Source of the DNA: an uncultured Clostridia bacterium
GTDB taxonomy: Bacteria > Bacillota > Clostridia > TANB77 > CAG-508
NCBI GenBank assembly: GCA_944392455.1
Contig: CALXWP010000009.1
Coordinates: 1 to 64,000, forward strand
Direction of reading: 5' to 3'
Length of the DNA stretch: 64,000 bases
Position 1 is the first letter of the stretch; each line of letters begins with the position of its first letter. Both the position numbers and the translations under genes were made by a program. This document shows, one piece after another, positions 34,035 through 43,364 of this stretch. The notes under the pieces are model-generated. The model saw only the letters and a list, made by a program, of their open reading frames with translations, was not told where the DNA came from and searched no databases.

Positions 34035-35438
34035 TTATTCTCCTTTCTTTTCTTCTTTATTTAATTCTTCTTCGTTTTTGATCATTATTTCTACTTTATT
34101 TTTTACTGCATTTTTTAAATCTATAGCATATAAATCATGTAAAATAAATATGGTTTCTATTCCATCTAATTTAAGCTTGTCTATTGCTGATAATTCATCT
34201 CTTTGATATGTTATTTTTTCTTTTGGAACTCCTGCGATTTCTAGTCTTACTAACCCATCTAGATATCTTGCTCCAGCAATTATAATTTGTTTTATACTAT
34301 CATCATTTAAAAATTCGTAATCTGTATCATATTGCCAAGCTGTATTTTCATTTCCATTTGCTGCTTCATGTAAGTCGTCTAAAAGAAGTATTACAGCTTT
34401 ATTTCCTTTGTATTTTCTTGTATAATCAAAAACTCTTGAACAAGCAATTGGATTCATTCCTTTTGATAAATGAGTTATTACTTTCTTTCCACAAACTACT
34501 TCTTCACTATATCTTGTATCAACTATTTTTTGTTTTTTTAGTGATTCATTTATCTGCGTGCAAGTAAGTCCTAAAGTTTTTAATATTGTAATTACAGTAA
34601 CAATATTATATATATTTATAATGTTGTCACTAATTAAATCATATATTTCTTCTGTATTATCATGCTTTAATGCTAATTTCATATTTTCTAAATCTAAGTT
34701 TGTAGCTAAATAGTCTATATCTGGTGATTTGAAATCACATTTTGGACAATGAGCTCTTCCTATATGATTATATCTTACATATTCATATTCTAATTTTGTA
34801 TTACATTTTGGACATACAATTATATCTCTTGCTATATTTTCACATTTATCACCATCTGTATCTAATCTGTCAATTCCAAAGTATATCCTTTTATTTGATG
34901 GTGCTATATTACTTGTAATTAAATCATCACCATTTAAAATTAAAGTAGTATCTTTTGGAATATATTTTGTAAGCAAACTAGAGATAAATTCTGTATGAGC
35001 ATTTCTCATAAGCGAATCTCTAAATAAATTTGTACATATTAAATAAGTTGGTGTTAAATATGGATAAATCTTTGGAGAGCTTCTTTCATCTACCTCAAGT
35101 ATTGCTAAATCTTTCTTAGCTTTTCCTGTAACACTTGCTCCGCCAATTAAAGTTGTTGCAACACCTGCATCTATATTAGATCCATATTTATTATCTATAA
35201 AATCAATATTATTATCTTTTAAAATATCTTCAGTCATATTGCATACAGTAGTTTTTCCATTTGTTCCTGTTACAGCTACTATAGTTTTAGGTTTACCTAT
35301 TTTTCCTATAAAATCCGGACATATTTTTAATGCAAATTTTCCTGGAAAAAATGTTGCATTTCTTCTAAGTATTTTTAATAAAATAGTTCCCATTTTTGCT
35401 CCCCATAGAGCTATATAAAATCTAAATCCTTTTTTCAT
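34035..35438 (-). CDS. murT: MurT-type Mur ligase (lipid II isoglutaminyl synthase subunit)
   Basis: A 467-residue Mur-ligase family protein. The ATP-binding loop is VAVTGTNGKTTVCNM near residue 55. The zinc ribbon insert (CPKCNTKLEYEYV...CPKC near residues 210-235) is characteristic of MurT. The C-terminal DUF1727 region includes LLDDLHEAANGNENTAWQYDTDYEF. In Gram-positive bacteria MurT and GatD amidate the D-Glu of the lipid II stem peptide, which is needed for efficient cross-linking. The gene is directly upstream of a GatD homologue without its catalytic residues, so how ammonia is supplied is an open question. ATG after AAAAAAGGTGATATTAA. Confidence 0.93.
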   Translation of the reverse strand: MKKGFRFYIALWGAKMGTILLKILRRNATFFPGKFALKICPDFIGKIGKPKTIVAVTGTNGKTTVCNMTEDILKDNNIDFIDNKYGSNIDAGVATTLIGGASVTGKAKKDLAILEVDERSSPKIYPYLTPTYLICTNLFRDSLMRNAHTEFISSLLTKYIPKDTTLILNGDDLITSNIAPSNKRIYFGIDRLDTDGDKCENIARDIIVCPKCNTKLEYEYVRYNHIGRAHCPKCDFKSPDIDYLATNLDLENMKLALKHDNTEEIYDLISDNIINIYNIVTVITILKTLGLTCTQINESLKKQKIVDTRYSEEVVCGKKVITHLSKGMNPIACSRVFDYTRKYKGNKAVILLLDDLHEAANGNENTAWQYDTDYEFLNDDSIKQIIIAGARYLDGLVRLEIAGVPKEKITYQRDELSAIDKLKLDGIETIFILHDLYAIDLKNAVKNKVEIMIKNEEELNKEEKKGE

Positions 35439-35585
35439 TTAATATCACCTTTTTTGTATTTTATAGAGGTATTATATATTAAAAACATACCTAAATCAAT
35501 AAAAGCTTGAAATTTTTAAGGTTATTTTAAGGTTGTTCTTTTATTTTATAATAGTAATATTCTTAAGACTTTAAAATAATCCCCC

Positions 35586-35632
35586 AAAAAGAAGGATAGA
35601 ATTTATCAGAAATAATTCTATCCTTCTTTTTT
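35586..35632. terminator. Bidirectional terminator
   Basis: AAAAAGAAGGATAGAATT and AATTCTATCCTTCTTTTTT pair perfectly around about ten bases, directly after the stop of the small coiled-coil gene on the minus strand. The 190-base gap to murT contains nothing else recognisable. Confidence 0.75.
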
Positions 35633-35894
35633 AACTTTTGAAAACTTCATATAATAACTTTTCTATGCTAGAAATTCTTTGTTCAAATACAGTGTTCGTC
35701 ATATCTGCAATTTTAGTATACTCAATTAATTTAGAAAATTTCTGCATATTAATTTTATGATTATTTGCTACATCTTTTTTTAGTTTTATTTGTTCATTTT
35801 TTATTTCTATTAATAGCTCATTTATTTGTGTAATTAATGTTTCGAGGTTTTCCATGTTTTCTAAAGTTTCTTTTTTCATATTTCTTTTTGACAT
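35631..35894 (-). CDS. Small coiled-coil hypothetical protein (87 aa)
   Basis: An 87-residue, charged, Leu/Ile-rich protein (for example ENLETLITQINELLIEIKNEQIKL) with heptad-like spacing, probably a helical coiled coil. No Cys, signal peptide or membrane segment. It lies about 85 bases downstream of mnmA and ends in a terminator. I do not recognise a family; the coding potential is supported by codon use like that of its neighbours and by an ATG with a GAGGTGATC site. Confidence 0.6.
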   Translation of the reverse strand: MSKRNMKKETLENMENLETLITQINELLIEIKNEQIKLKKDVANNHKINMQKFSKLIEYTKIADMTNTVFEQRISSIEKLLYEVFKS

Positions 35895-35978
35895 TTGATC
35901 ACCTCATTTGCTATTAATTATATAATTAATAATATATCATCTAGATAATAATAAATCAAGGTGTTTGCGAAAGTTTGT

Positions 35979-37031
35979 TTATATTATTTTTCCTCCGCCT
36001 AGTACGATATTATCTAAATAAAATACTACAGATTGTCCTGGTGTTATTGCTCTTTGAGGTTCCTTAAATTCTACTAAGGCATAATTATCCTTTATATTTA
36101 ATGTTGCAAAAGCTTCTTTTGCTCTATATCTAATTTTAGCTTTTACTTCTATCTTTTTTGTTAAATCAATATCTAATAAAAAGTTTAATTCATTTGCTTT
36201 AAGAGTTTTACTATATAATTCTTTTTCAGTTCCAACTATAACATTATTATTATCTTTATCTATTCTTAAAACATATAGAGGCTCTGTATATGATATTCCT
36301 AATCCCTTTCTTTGTCCTACTGTGTAGTTTATAATTCCAGAATGTTTTCCAAGAATCTTACCATTATTTAATATAATATTTCCCTTTTTATTATTTAATT
36401 TATTACAGTTTCTATTTAAAAAACCTGCATAGTCATTATCTGGTATAAAACATACTTCTTGACTTTCTTTCTTTTTTGCTACTTCAAGGCAGTTTTTTTC
36501 TGCTATATTTCGTATTTCATCTTTATTACTAAATTCTGAAAGAGGAAATATTATATGTGGTAAAATTTCTTTATTAATCCCATAAAGAAAATAAGTTTGA
36601 TCTTTTTTTTCTTCATTTGATTTTACAAGTACATATTCATTGTATTTTTCTGAATATTCAATTTTAGCATAATGTCCTGTTGCAATATAATCACAATTCA
36701 ATTTTTTTGCAAATTTATAGAACATATCAAATTTCATAAATTTATTGCATTCTACACATGGATTTGGAGTCTTTCCACACAAATATGTACATATAAAATT
36801 ATCAATTACATTTTCTTTAAATTCTTTTCTTAAATCAATAACATGATGCTCTATTCCTAATTTATCACATACTTTTTTTGCATCTTTTATTGAATCTGGT
36901 TCTTCTGTTTCTCCATTCTCCCAAAGTCTCATTGTAGCTCCAACTACTTCATACCCTTTTTCTTTTAAAATCACTGCAGAAGTAGAACTATCAACTCCAC
37001 CACTCATTCCAAGTAGTACTCTTTTATTCAT
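35979..37031 (-). CDS. mnmA: tRNA-specific 2-thiouridylase
   Basis: A 350-residue enzyme that makes 2-thiouridine at the wobble position of Lys, Glu and Gln tRNAs. It has the PP-loop GMSGGVDSSTSAVIL at the N-terminus, the first catalytic Cys in NPCVECNKFMKF near residue 100, GHYAKI, and the second Cys in ESQEVCFIPDNDYAGFL near residue 200. The length fits. It lies 38 bases after a TSCPD-domain gene. Confidence 0.96.
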   Translation of the reverse strand: MNKRVLLGMSGGVDSSTSAVILKEKGYEVVGATMRLWENGETEEPDSIKDAKKVCDKLGIEHHVIDLRKEFKENVIDNFICTYLCGKTPNPCVECNKFMKFDMFYKFAKKLNCDYIATGHYAKIEYSEKYNEYVLVKSNEEKKDQTYFLYGINKEILPHIIFPLSEFSNKDEIRNIAEKNCLEVAKKKESQEVCFIPDNDYAGFLNRNCNKLNNKKGNIILNNGKILGKHSGIINYTVGQRKGLGISYTEPLYVLRIDKDNNNVIVGTEKELYSKTLKANELNFLLDIDLTKKIEVKAKIRYRAKEAFATLNIKDNYALVEFKEPQRAITPGQSVVFYLDNIVLGGGKII

Positions 37032-37068
37032 TCTATAACCTCTTCTAATTTTATTATTTAAGTTTTGT

Positions 37069-37320
37069 TTAATTATTATTTTTTATATTTTCTAAAGCTT
37101 TTGCTAATTGATCAGGGCAAGATGTACCTTTAAAACCACAAAGTATTCCTTTTAGTCTTTTTATTACCTCATCTATTTTCATACCTTCTACTAACTTTGA
37201 AATACCTTGAGTGTTTCCTTGGCATCCACCAACTATTGTTACTTTTTTTACTATATCTCCGTCTGTTTCTATTATCATTTCTCTAGAACAAACTCCACTT
37301 GGTTTATATCTATATTCCAT
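37069..37320 (-). CDS. TSCPD domain protein (TIGR03905 family)
   Basis: About 83 residues from the ATG at 37320 (AAAGGGAATAACAAA upstream). The longer frame from 37365 would overlap the aspS 3' end and is less likely. The sequence MEYRYKPSGVCSREM ... VGGCQGNTQGISKLVEGM ... GTSCPDQLAKAL is the small stand-alone TSCPD protein of Firmicutes, with four conserved cysteines and the terminal TSCPD motif. The same domain occurs at the C-terminus of some vitamin B12-dependent ribonucleotide reductases. The function of the stand-alone form is unknown; metal binding is likely. Confidence 0.88.
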   Translation of the reverse strand: MEYRYKPSGVCSREMIIETDGDIVKKVTIVGGCQGNTQGISKLVEGMKIDEVIKRLKGILCGFKGTSCPDQLAKALENIKNNN

Positions 37321-37348
37321 TTTGTTATTCCCTTTTCTATATTTATTA

Positions 37349-39115
37349 TTAATTATTTTTTTCATCTTCTGTGTCTATTTTTATATGAACATCTTTTAAT
37401 TGTTCTTCTGTTACTTTACTTGGTGCTCTCATAAGCACATCTCTTGCTTTTTTATTCTTTGGAAAAGCAATAACTTCTCTAATATTATCAGAATCGGCTA
37501 TAAGCATTACCATTCTATCTAATCCTGGTGCAGCACCTGCATGAGGTGGTGTTCCATATTGGAATGCATTATATAATGCTCCAAATCTTGTTTCAACTTC
37601 TTCTTCACTGTATCCCGCAATTTCAAATGCTTTTACCATAAGTTCTGGATCATGATTTCTTACTGCTCCTGATGCCATTTCATATCCATTACATACAACA
37701 TCATATTGATATGCTAAAATTTCTAATGGATCTTTATTTTCTAAAGCTTCCCTTCCACCTTGTGGCATTGAGAATGGATTATGGTTAAAGTCAATTGTTC
37801 CTTCATCAGATAATTCATACATTGGGAAATCTGTTATAAAGCAGAATCTATAAACATCTTTTTCTAATAAGTCTAATCTCTTACCAAGTTCTATTCTAAC
37901 CAAACCTGATATTTTTTGTGCTGTCTTTAACTCATCTGCTATAAAGAAAATTGCTGAGTTTTCTTTTGCTCCATATTCTTTTTCTAGCACTTTTTTATTT
38001 TCATCAGTTATAAATTTAGAAATTCCTCCTGTATATCCATTTTCTTTTTCTACCTTTACCCAAGCTAATCCATTTGCACCAGCTTCTTCTTTTGCAAATT
38101 CTGTCATACTATCAAAGAATTTTCTTCCTTGATTTGCTCCATCAGGAACAACAATTATTTTTACAGTTTTACCTTTAAAAGCATTAAAATCTGTATTTTC
38201 AAATAATTTAGTTGCATCTTGTATTATTAATGGATTACGAAGATCTGGTTTGTCTATACCATACTTTTCCATAGCTTCCCTATATGGAATTCTTTTAAAT
38301 GGCGCTTCATCAATTTTCCAATTTGTATGTTCTTTAAATACTGTTGTAAACACTGTTTCTAATACTTTAAATACATCTTCTTGTTCAGCAAAACTCATTT
38401 CAAAGTCTAATTGATAAAATTCTCCTGGTGCTCTATCCGCTCTAGGGTCTTCATCTCTAAAACATGGTGCAATTTGATAATATTTATCAAATCCAGAAAC
38501 CATTAATAATTGTTTAAATTGTTGTGGTGCTTGAGGAAGTGCATAAAACTCTCCCGGATGTAATCTGCTTGGCACTAAATAGTCTCTTGCTCCTTCAGGT
38601 GATGAATTAGCTAAGATAGGTGTTTGAACCTCACTAAAACCTAGTTCATCCATAACTCTTCTCAATGTTTTCATTACTCTTGAACGAAGTAAAATTGTAT
38701 CATGCAACTTCTTATTTCTCAAATCTAAAAATCTATATTCTAATCTTAAATCTTCTCTTGCTTCACCTGTTTTCTCTGAATTTACTTCAAATGGTAATAC
38801 ATTTTTACATTTTCCAAGAACTTCTATTTCTTCTGCTTCTATTTCTATTTCACCAGTTGGAATTTTCTTGTTTTTATTACTTCTTTCTAAAACTCTTCCT
38901 TTTACTCTTATTACACATTCAGTAACTAGGTCATTAGATTTTTCTAATAGTCCTGACTTATCATTTATAACAATTTGAGTAATTCCAAATTGATCACGTA
39001 AATCAATAAATTTCATCGAACCTAAATTTCTAATAGTTTGAACCCAACCAGCTAAATTTACAGTTTGTCCAACATTTGATATATTTAATTCTCCACAATT
39101 ATGATCTCTGTACAT
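37349..39115 (-). CDS. aspS: Aspartate--tRNA ligase
   Basis: A 588-residue bacterial-type AspRS. It has an N-terminal OB-fold anticodon-binding domain (LAGWVQTIRNLGSMKFIDLRDQFG), a class II catalytic domain (SPEGARDYLVPSRLHPGEFYALPQAPQQFKQLLM, PCFRDEDPRADRAPGEFYQLDFEM) with the GAD insertion, and motif 3 PPHAGAAPGLDRMVML near the end. The length and the GAD domain mark the bacterial form. It is the first gene of aspS-TSCPD-mnmA. The 130-base upstream gap up to a palindromic element has no T-box sequence. Confidence 0.97.
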   Translation of the reverse strand: MYRDHNCGELNISNVGQTVNLAGWVQTIRNLGSMKFIDLRDQFGITQIVINDKSGLLEKSNDLVTECVIRVKGRVLERSNKNKKIPTGEIEIEAEEIEVLGKCKNVLPFEVNSEKTGEAREDLRLEYRFLDLRNKKLHDTILLRSRVMKTLRRVMDELGFSEVQTPILANSSPEGARDYLVPSRLHPGEFYALPQAPQQFKQLLMVSGFDKYYQIAPCFRDEDPRADRAPGEFYQLDFEMSFAEQEDVFKVLETVFTTVFKEHTNWKIDEAPFKRIPYREAMEKYGIDKPDLRNPLIIQDATKLFENTDFNAFKGKTVKIIVVPDGANQGRKFFDSMTEFAKEEAGANGLAWVKVEKENGYTGGISKFITDENKKVLEKEYGAKENSAIFFIADELKTAQKISGLVRIELGKRLDLLEKDVYRFCFITDFPMYELSDEGTIDFNHNPFSMPQGGREALENKDPLEILAYQYDVVCNGYEMASGAVRNHDPELMVKAFEIAGYSEEEVETRFGALYNAFQYGTPPHAGAAPGLDRMVMLIADSDNIREVIAFPKNKKARDVLMRAPSKVTEEQLKDVHIKIDTEDEKNN

Positions 39116-39247
39116 ATAATTATCACATTCCTTTTTATTTATTATATTATAAAAAAAATCGTATATATCTTTGGAATATATTTACCGACTATACACGATA
39201 TATATTATACTTTGTTTTTCTAGTAATTTCAATAGTTTTAATCTCAA

Positions 39248-39373
39248 TTTTGCAAAAGGGGACAGGCTTATTTTGTAAATTTAAAATTAAAAATAAAATA
39301 AACAAGATAAATTAAAATTCTCAATTTATCTTGTTCTTAGTATTTACAAAATAAGCCCGTTCCCTTTTGCAAA
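39248..39373. mobile_element. 126-bp palindromic element A (MITE/REP-like)
   Basis: Terminal arms of about 32 bases (TTTTGCAAAAGGGGACAGGCTT... and its near complement) pair with two mismatches. Inside, AACAAGATAAATT...AATTTATCTTGTT forms a second hairpin. The GGGGACAGGCTTATTTT end sequence matches, from memory, the ends of non-autonomous elements linked to REP-associated tyrosine (Y1/IS200-like) transposases. The right arm abuts the nrdG stop codon exactly. No transposase gene is present. Confidence 0.65.
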
Positions 39374-39862
39374 TTATTCTATTGTTATTATTTTTCCATT
39401 TTTTAAACTTTCTTGTACATCTATTACTCTTTGATTTGATGACCCCCTCCATTTTAAAGTTGGATCATGTAATTCATCTTTATATGTACCATCTACTAAT
39501 ATATCTATATATTTTAATACATCTTTATCTTTTAAATCCTCAAATCTAAAGCCTGACCATGTCCAAATATTTTTATTTGGATATTTTTCTTTAAAAGCTT
39601 TAGCAAGTTTTTTTGTACCTTCAATATTTGTCTTATGCATTGGTTCTCCCCCTAATATTGAAAGTCCTACAATATGGTCTTTATTTGCTATATCTAATAC
39701 CTTTTCTATTGTTTCATCTGTAAATTCTTTTCCATCTTTAAAATCCCATGTTTCTGGATTAAAGCAGTTTTTACAATGAAATTCACATCCTTGCATAAAT
39801 ACTGATACTCTTACACCAGGTCCGTTTGATATATCCATTTTTCTAATTATATTATATCTCAT
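39374..39862 (-). CDS. nrdG: Anaerobic ribonucleoside-triphosphate reductase activating protein
   Basis: A 162-residue radical SAM activase that generates the glycyl radical on NrdD. The cluster motif is CEFHCKNCFNPETW (CxxxCxxC) near residue 27, with ISNGPGVRVSVF before it and LGGEPM after. It starts one base after the nrdD stop, so translation is coupled. A palindromic element directly follows its stop codon. Confidence 0.96.
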   Translation of the reverse strand: MRYNIIRKMDISNGPGVRVSVFMQGCEFHCKNCFNPETWDFKDGKEFTDETIEKVLDIANKDHIVGLSILGGEPMHKTNIEGTKKLAKAFKEKYPNKNIWTWSGFRFEDLKDKDVLKYIDILVDGTYKDELHDPTLKWRGSSNQRVIDVQESLKNGKIITIE

Positions 39863-39863
39863 A

Positions 39864-42056
39864 TTAATCAGCCACCTTATTATCTAAATGTAGCACTCTT
39901 TCTTTTATTTCTTGAGTTCTTCCTTTATTCCAGAAATTAGTTCCAATATATCCACATGTACGTCTTGCAACATTTAATGTATTATGATCTCTATTTCCAC
40001 AATTTGGACAATACCATTCTAAATTATCATCTATTAATATTTCTCCTGAATATCCACATTTTTGACAATAATCTGATTTTGTGTTCAATTCTGCATACAT
40101 GATATTGTCATATATAAATTTAATAACTTCTATTATTGATTCTAGATTGTTTTGTAAGTTTGGTGTTTCTATATATGAGATAGCTCCACCAGGACTTAGT
40201 TTTTGGAATTCGCTCTCTAATTTTAATTTTGAAAATGCATCTATTTCTTCGAAAACAGGTACATGGTATGAATTAGTAATATAATTTCTATCTGTTATAC
40301 CTTTAATTGTACCAAATCTTTCTCTTAAACATTTAGCAAATTTATATGTTGTTGATTCGATTGGTGTTCCATAAACAGAATAATCTATATCTTCTTCTTT
40401 TTTCCATTTTGCTGTAGCATCATTTAATTTTTGCATAACAGCTAATCCGAACTCTTTTCCTTCTCCATTATCTGTATGTGAATGTCCTGTCATAAATTTA
40501 ACACATTCATATAATCCTGCATAACCAAGTGAAATTGTTGAGTATCCATGGTGTAATAATTCATGAATTGATTCACCTTTTTCTAATCTAGCTAAGGCAC
40601 CATGTTGCCATAAAATAGGTGCTACATCACTTGTTGCATTACTTAATCTCTTATGTCTTATTTGTAGTGCTTTATGGCATAGTTCTAGTCTTTCGTCAAA
40701 TATTTTCCAGAATTTATCCATGTCTCCATCAGATGAAAGTGCAACATCTGGTAGATTTATAGTTACAACACCTTGATTAAATCTTCCATAATATTTACCT
40801 TTACCTTCAACATAGTTTTTAGCTTTTGCAATATTTCCAAGGCTCATTGTTCTATCTGGAGTAAGGAATGATCTACATCCCATACATGGATAGCATTCTC
40901 CATCTCCTAATTCATTTTTCTTTAATTCTTTCATTACTTTTTCAGAAATATAGTCTGGTACCATTCTCTTTGCCGTACATTCAGCAGCAAGCTTAGTTAA
41001 ATACCAATATTTACTGTCTTCGTGAATATTATCTTCTTCTAGAATATATAGAAGTTTTGGGAATGCAGGTGTAATGTATACACCTTTTTCATTTTTAAAT
41101 CCTAATATTCTTTGTTTTAAGAATTCTTCAATTATCATTGCAAGTTCATCTTTATAGTCTTCTGTTTCACCAAGATACATACATACAGATAAAAATGGTG
41201 CTTGTCCATTTGTATTTGTCATAGAGTTTACTTGATAATTAAATGTTTGTACTCCATCTTCAACTTCTTTTCTTGTATCTTGCATTGCAAATTTTTCGCA
41301 ATCTTTTTTGTTTAAATTTCTTGCTTGATATTTCTTTAAATATTTTTCATAGCTTAGTCTAACAAAAGGTGCTAAATGTGAAAGTGATACAGTAGCACCT
41401 CCATAGCTTGATGATGTAACTGCTAAAATAATTTGTGTTGCTATTGTTGCAGCAGTTATAAATCTATGAGGTTTTTCAATCATAACTCCATTTATAACTG
41501 TACCATTTTGTAACATATCATCTAAGTTTATTAATTCACAGTTATGAAGAGCATTTTGTGCAAAGTAATCTGCATCATGGAAATGAATTATTCCTTCATC
41601 ATGTGCTTTAACTATATCTTCAGGGAGTAAGAATCTTCTAGTAATATCTGTACTTGTTATTCCAGCTAAATAATCTCTTTGCGTTGTTACAACTTCTGCG
41701 TTTTTATTTGAATTTTCATTATTCCAATATTCATTTTCTCCTTCTATTAATTCTTTAATAGATTGATCTGTTGTATTTGCTTTTCTAACTAATTCTCTTG
41801 TATATCTATATGTAATATATTTTTTTGCTAATTGATATTTATCAAATTCCATTAATTTTTCTTCTATAATATCTTGGATATCTTCAACAAGAATTCTTTT
41901 TTTATTTAAGTCTTCAATATACTTAATTATTTCTTCAATTTGTTCTTCTGAAACTTTGTTTTTTCCTCTTACTTCATTATTTGCTTTTCCTATTGCAATC
42001 CTTATCTTGTCTGGATTGTAGTCTACGATATGCCCATCTCTTTTAACTATTTTCAT
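39864..42056 (-). CDS. nrdD: Anaerobic (class III) ribonucleoside-triphosphate reductase
   Basis: About 730 residues, from the ATG at 42056 (MKIVKRDGHIVDYN, GAGGGGG upstream); an ATG at 42083 would give an atypical extension. It reduces ribonucleoside triphosphates using a glycyl radical and works only without oxygen. The ATP-cone domain is N-terminal (about 1-95). A C-terminal zinc site CQKCGYSGE...CPNCG and the glycyl-radical loop RRTCGYIGTNFWNKGR end the protein. With nrdG it forms a two-gene operon divergent from a Crp/Fnr-type regulator. No aerobic reductase is seen in the window. Confidence 0.96.
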   Translation of the reverse strand: MKIVKRDGHIVDYNPDKIRIAIGKANNEVRGKNKVSEEQIEEIIKYIEDLNKKRILVEDIQDIIEEKLMEFDKYQLAKKYITYRYTRELVRKANTTDQSIKELIEGENEYWNNENSNKNAEVVTTQRDYLAGITSTDITRRFLLPEDIVKAHDEGIIHFHDADYFAQNALHNCELINLDDMLQNGTVINGVMIEKPHRFITAATIATQIILAVTSSSYGGATVSLSHLAPFVRLSYEKYLKKYQARNLNKKDCEKFAMQDTRKEVEDGVQTFNYQVNSMTNTNGQAPFLSVCMYLGETEDYKDELAMIIEEFLKQRILGFKNEKGVYITPAFPKLLYILEEDNIHEDSKYWYLTKLAAECTAKRMVPDYISEKVMKELKKNELGDGECYPCMGCRSFLTPDRTMSLGNIAKAKNYVEGKGKYYGRFNQGVVTINLPDVALSSDGDMDKFWKIFDERLELCHKALQIRHKRLSNATSDVAPILWQHGALARLEKGESIHELLHHGYSTISLGYAGLYECVKFMTGHSHTDNGEGKEFGLAVMQKLNDATAKWKKEEDIDYSVYGTPIESTTYKFAKCLRERFGTIKGITDRNYITNSYHVPVFEEIDAFSKLKLESEFQKLSPGGAISYIETPNLQNNLESIIEVIKFIYDNIMYAELNTKSDYCQKCGYSGEILIDDNLEWYCPNCGNRDHNTLNVARRTCGYIGTNFWNKGRTQEIKERVLHLDNKVAD

Positions 42057-42142
42057 ATCTTCTGTACCCCCTCGTTTTTTCATTTTTTATTACTTAAGTT
42101 TCCTAAATTCTAATAATAAATTTTTTATCTTACAAGTTGCAC

Positions 42143-42171
42143 TTGCACCTTTTTTATTTTTTTGTTAAAAT
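42143..42171 (+). promoter_or_regulatory. Promoter of the Crp/Fnr-type regulator
   Basis: TTGCAC, 17 bases, TAAAAT, ending 17 bases before the ATG at 42189. The -35 hexamer is a repeat of an adjacent TTGCAC (TTGCACTTGCAC). The site lies in the short divergent gap to nrdD, so autoregulation or control of nrdDG from here is possible. Confidence 0.55.
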
Positions 42172-42188
42172 AATTTTAGGTGATCGTT

Positions 42189-42821
42189 ATGAATAGTCCA
42201 TTTGAAGATTTAACAAAATTTCAAATAAATAAATTATATGATTTATTAGGTGTTCATATATACAAATTTAGCAAAAGTCAGGAGATACTTCCTACTATAA
42301 AAAATGGTAATATTATAGGTATTATATTAGAAGGTTCTGCCCAAATTAAGAATATAGAATATAATGGTAATGAAATAATTATAGAAAATCTAGAAACAAA
42401 TTCTGTATTTGGTACTAATATTTCTTTAACTAATAATGAAAATTATGAAATTATAGCTAAAGAAAACACTCAAGTTGTTGTAATAGATTATGAAAAATTA
42501 ATAAATCCTAATAATTTAAATCACAATTATTTTAATATATTTTTAAAAAATCTTTTTGATATAACAAATGAAAAAATAAAAGAAAAAAATGAAAGAATTA
42601 GAGTCTTAGAAAAAAAACAAATACGTGATAAACTACTTGAGTATTTTGAAATAGAATATAAAAAATCATATTTAAAACGTATTTATTTACCATGCTCTTT
42701 AAAAGATTTAGCAGATTATATGGGTGTTAATAGATCTGCTATGTTTAGAGAATTAAAACATTTAAAAGAAGATCACCTTATTGAAGTTAAAGGTAATAGA
42801 ATAACTTTATTATACAAATAA
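42189..42821 (+). CDS. Crp/Fnr-family transcriptional regulator
   Basis: About 210 residues. An N-terminal cyclic-nucleotide-binding-like beta-roll (GNIIGIILEGSAQIKNIEYNGNEIII, SVFGTNISL), a long dimer helix (about 115-145), and a C-terminal winged helix (LPCSLKDLADYMGVNRSAMFRELKHLKEDHLIEVKGNRI). There is only one Cys, so it is not an Fnr-type iron-sulphur sensor; its ligand is unknown. Some clostridial relatives control anaerobic or redox genes, and here it is divergent from nrdDG, which suggests that target. I chose the ATG with AGGTGAT upstream over the GTG at 42180. Confidence 0.88.
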   Translation: MNSPFEDLTKFQINKLYDLLGVHIYKFSKSQEILPTIKNGNIIGIILEGSAQIKNIEYNGNEIIIENLETNSVFGTNISLTNNENYEIIAKENTQVVVIDYEKLINPNNLNHNYFNIFLKNLFDITNEKIKEKNERIRVLEKKQIRDKLLEYFEIEYKKSYLKRIYLPCSLKDLADYMGVNRSAMFRELKHLKEDHLIEVKGNRITLLYK

Positions 42822-42848
42822 AAATTGGAGAAATTTTCCCCAATTTTT
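42821..42848. terminator. Bidirectional terminator between the regulator and dtd
   Basis: AAAATTGG...CCAATTTT with an inner GAAA/TTTC, ending in a T-run, right at the stop codon of the regulator and 20 bases before the dtd end. Confidence 0.75.
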
Positions 42849-42866
42849 TATTTTATTAAAAACCTT

Positions 42867-43304
42867 TTATTTTTCTAATATTATTGTTACAGGTCCATCA
42901 TTTAAAAGACTTACTTTCATATCAGCTCCAAATATGCCTTTTTGTACCTCTATACCATTTTCTTTACATTTATCACAAAAATACTCATATAATTCATTTG
43001 CAAAATCTGGCTTAGCAGCATTTATAAATGAAGGTCTATTTCCTCCTGTACAGTCTGCATAAAGAGTAAATTGTGATACTATTAATAATTTTCCATTTAC
43101 ATCCTTTATACTTAAATTCATCTTTTCATTTTCATCTTCAAATACTCTTAAATTACATAACTTTTTTACTAAATAATCTGCAATCTCTTTTGTATCAGTA
43201 TGAGTAACACCTAAAAGGACTAAAAAACCTTTCTCTATACTTCCTACTGTTTTATTATCTACATCAACTTTTGCATTGTTTACTCTTTGTACTACTAATT
43301 TCAT
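42867..43304 (-). CDS. dtd: D-aminoacyl-tRNA deacylase
   Basis: A 145-residue enzyme that removes D-amino acids (and Gly from tRNA-Ala) attached to tRNA. The N-terminal [18 protein letters not shown], the catalytic Thr region SQFTLYAD near residue 80 and the cross-subunit motif NDGPVTI near the C-terminus are all present. Normal length. Soluble dimer in the family. Its neighbour upstream is a TrmH/SpoU methyltransferase gene 60 bases away. Its Gly-tRNA-Ala activity could matter in a cell with a reduced AlaRS. Confidence 0.96.
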   Translation of the reverse strand: MKLVVQRVNNAKVDVDNKTVGSIEKGFLVLLGVTHTDTKEIADYLVKKLCNLRVFEDENEKMNLSIKDVNGKLLIVSQFTLYADCTGGNRPSFINAAKPDFANELYEYFCDKCKENGIEVQKGIFGADMKVSLLNDGPVTIILEK

Positions 43305-43364
43305 TTTTCATCACATCCTTTGGTAAACTTTGGTCTATACCCAATTTATCGATTTTTTATCTTT

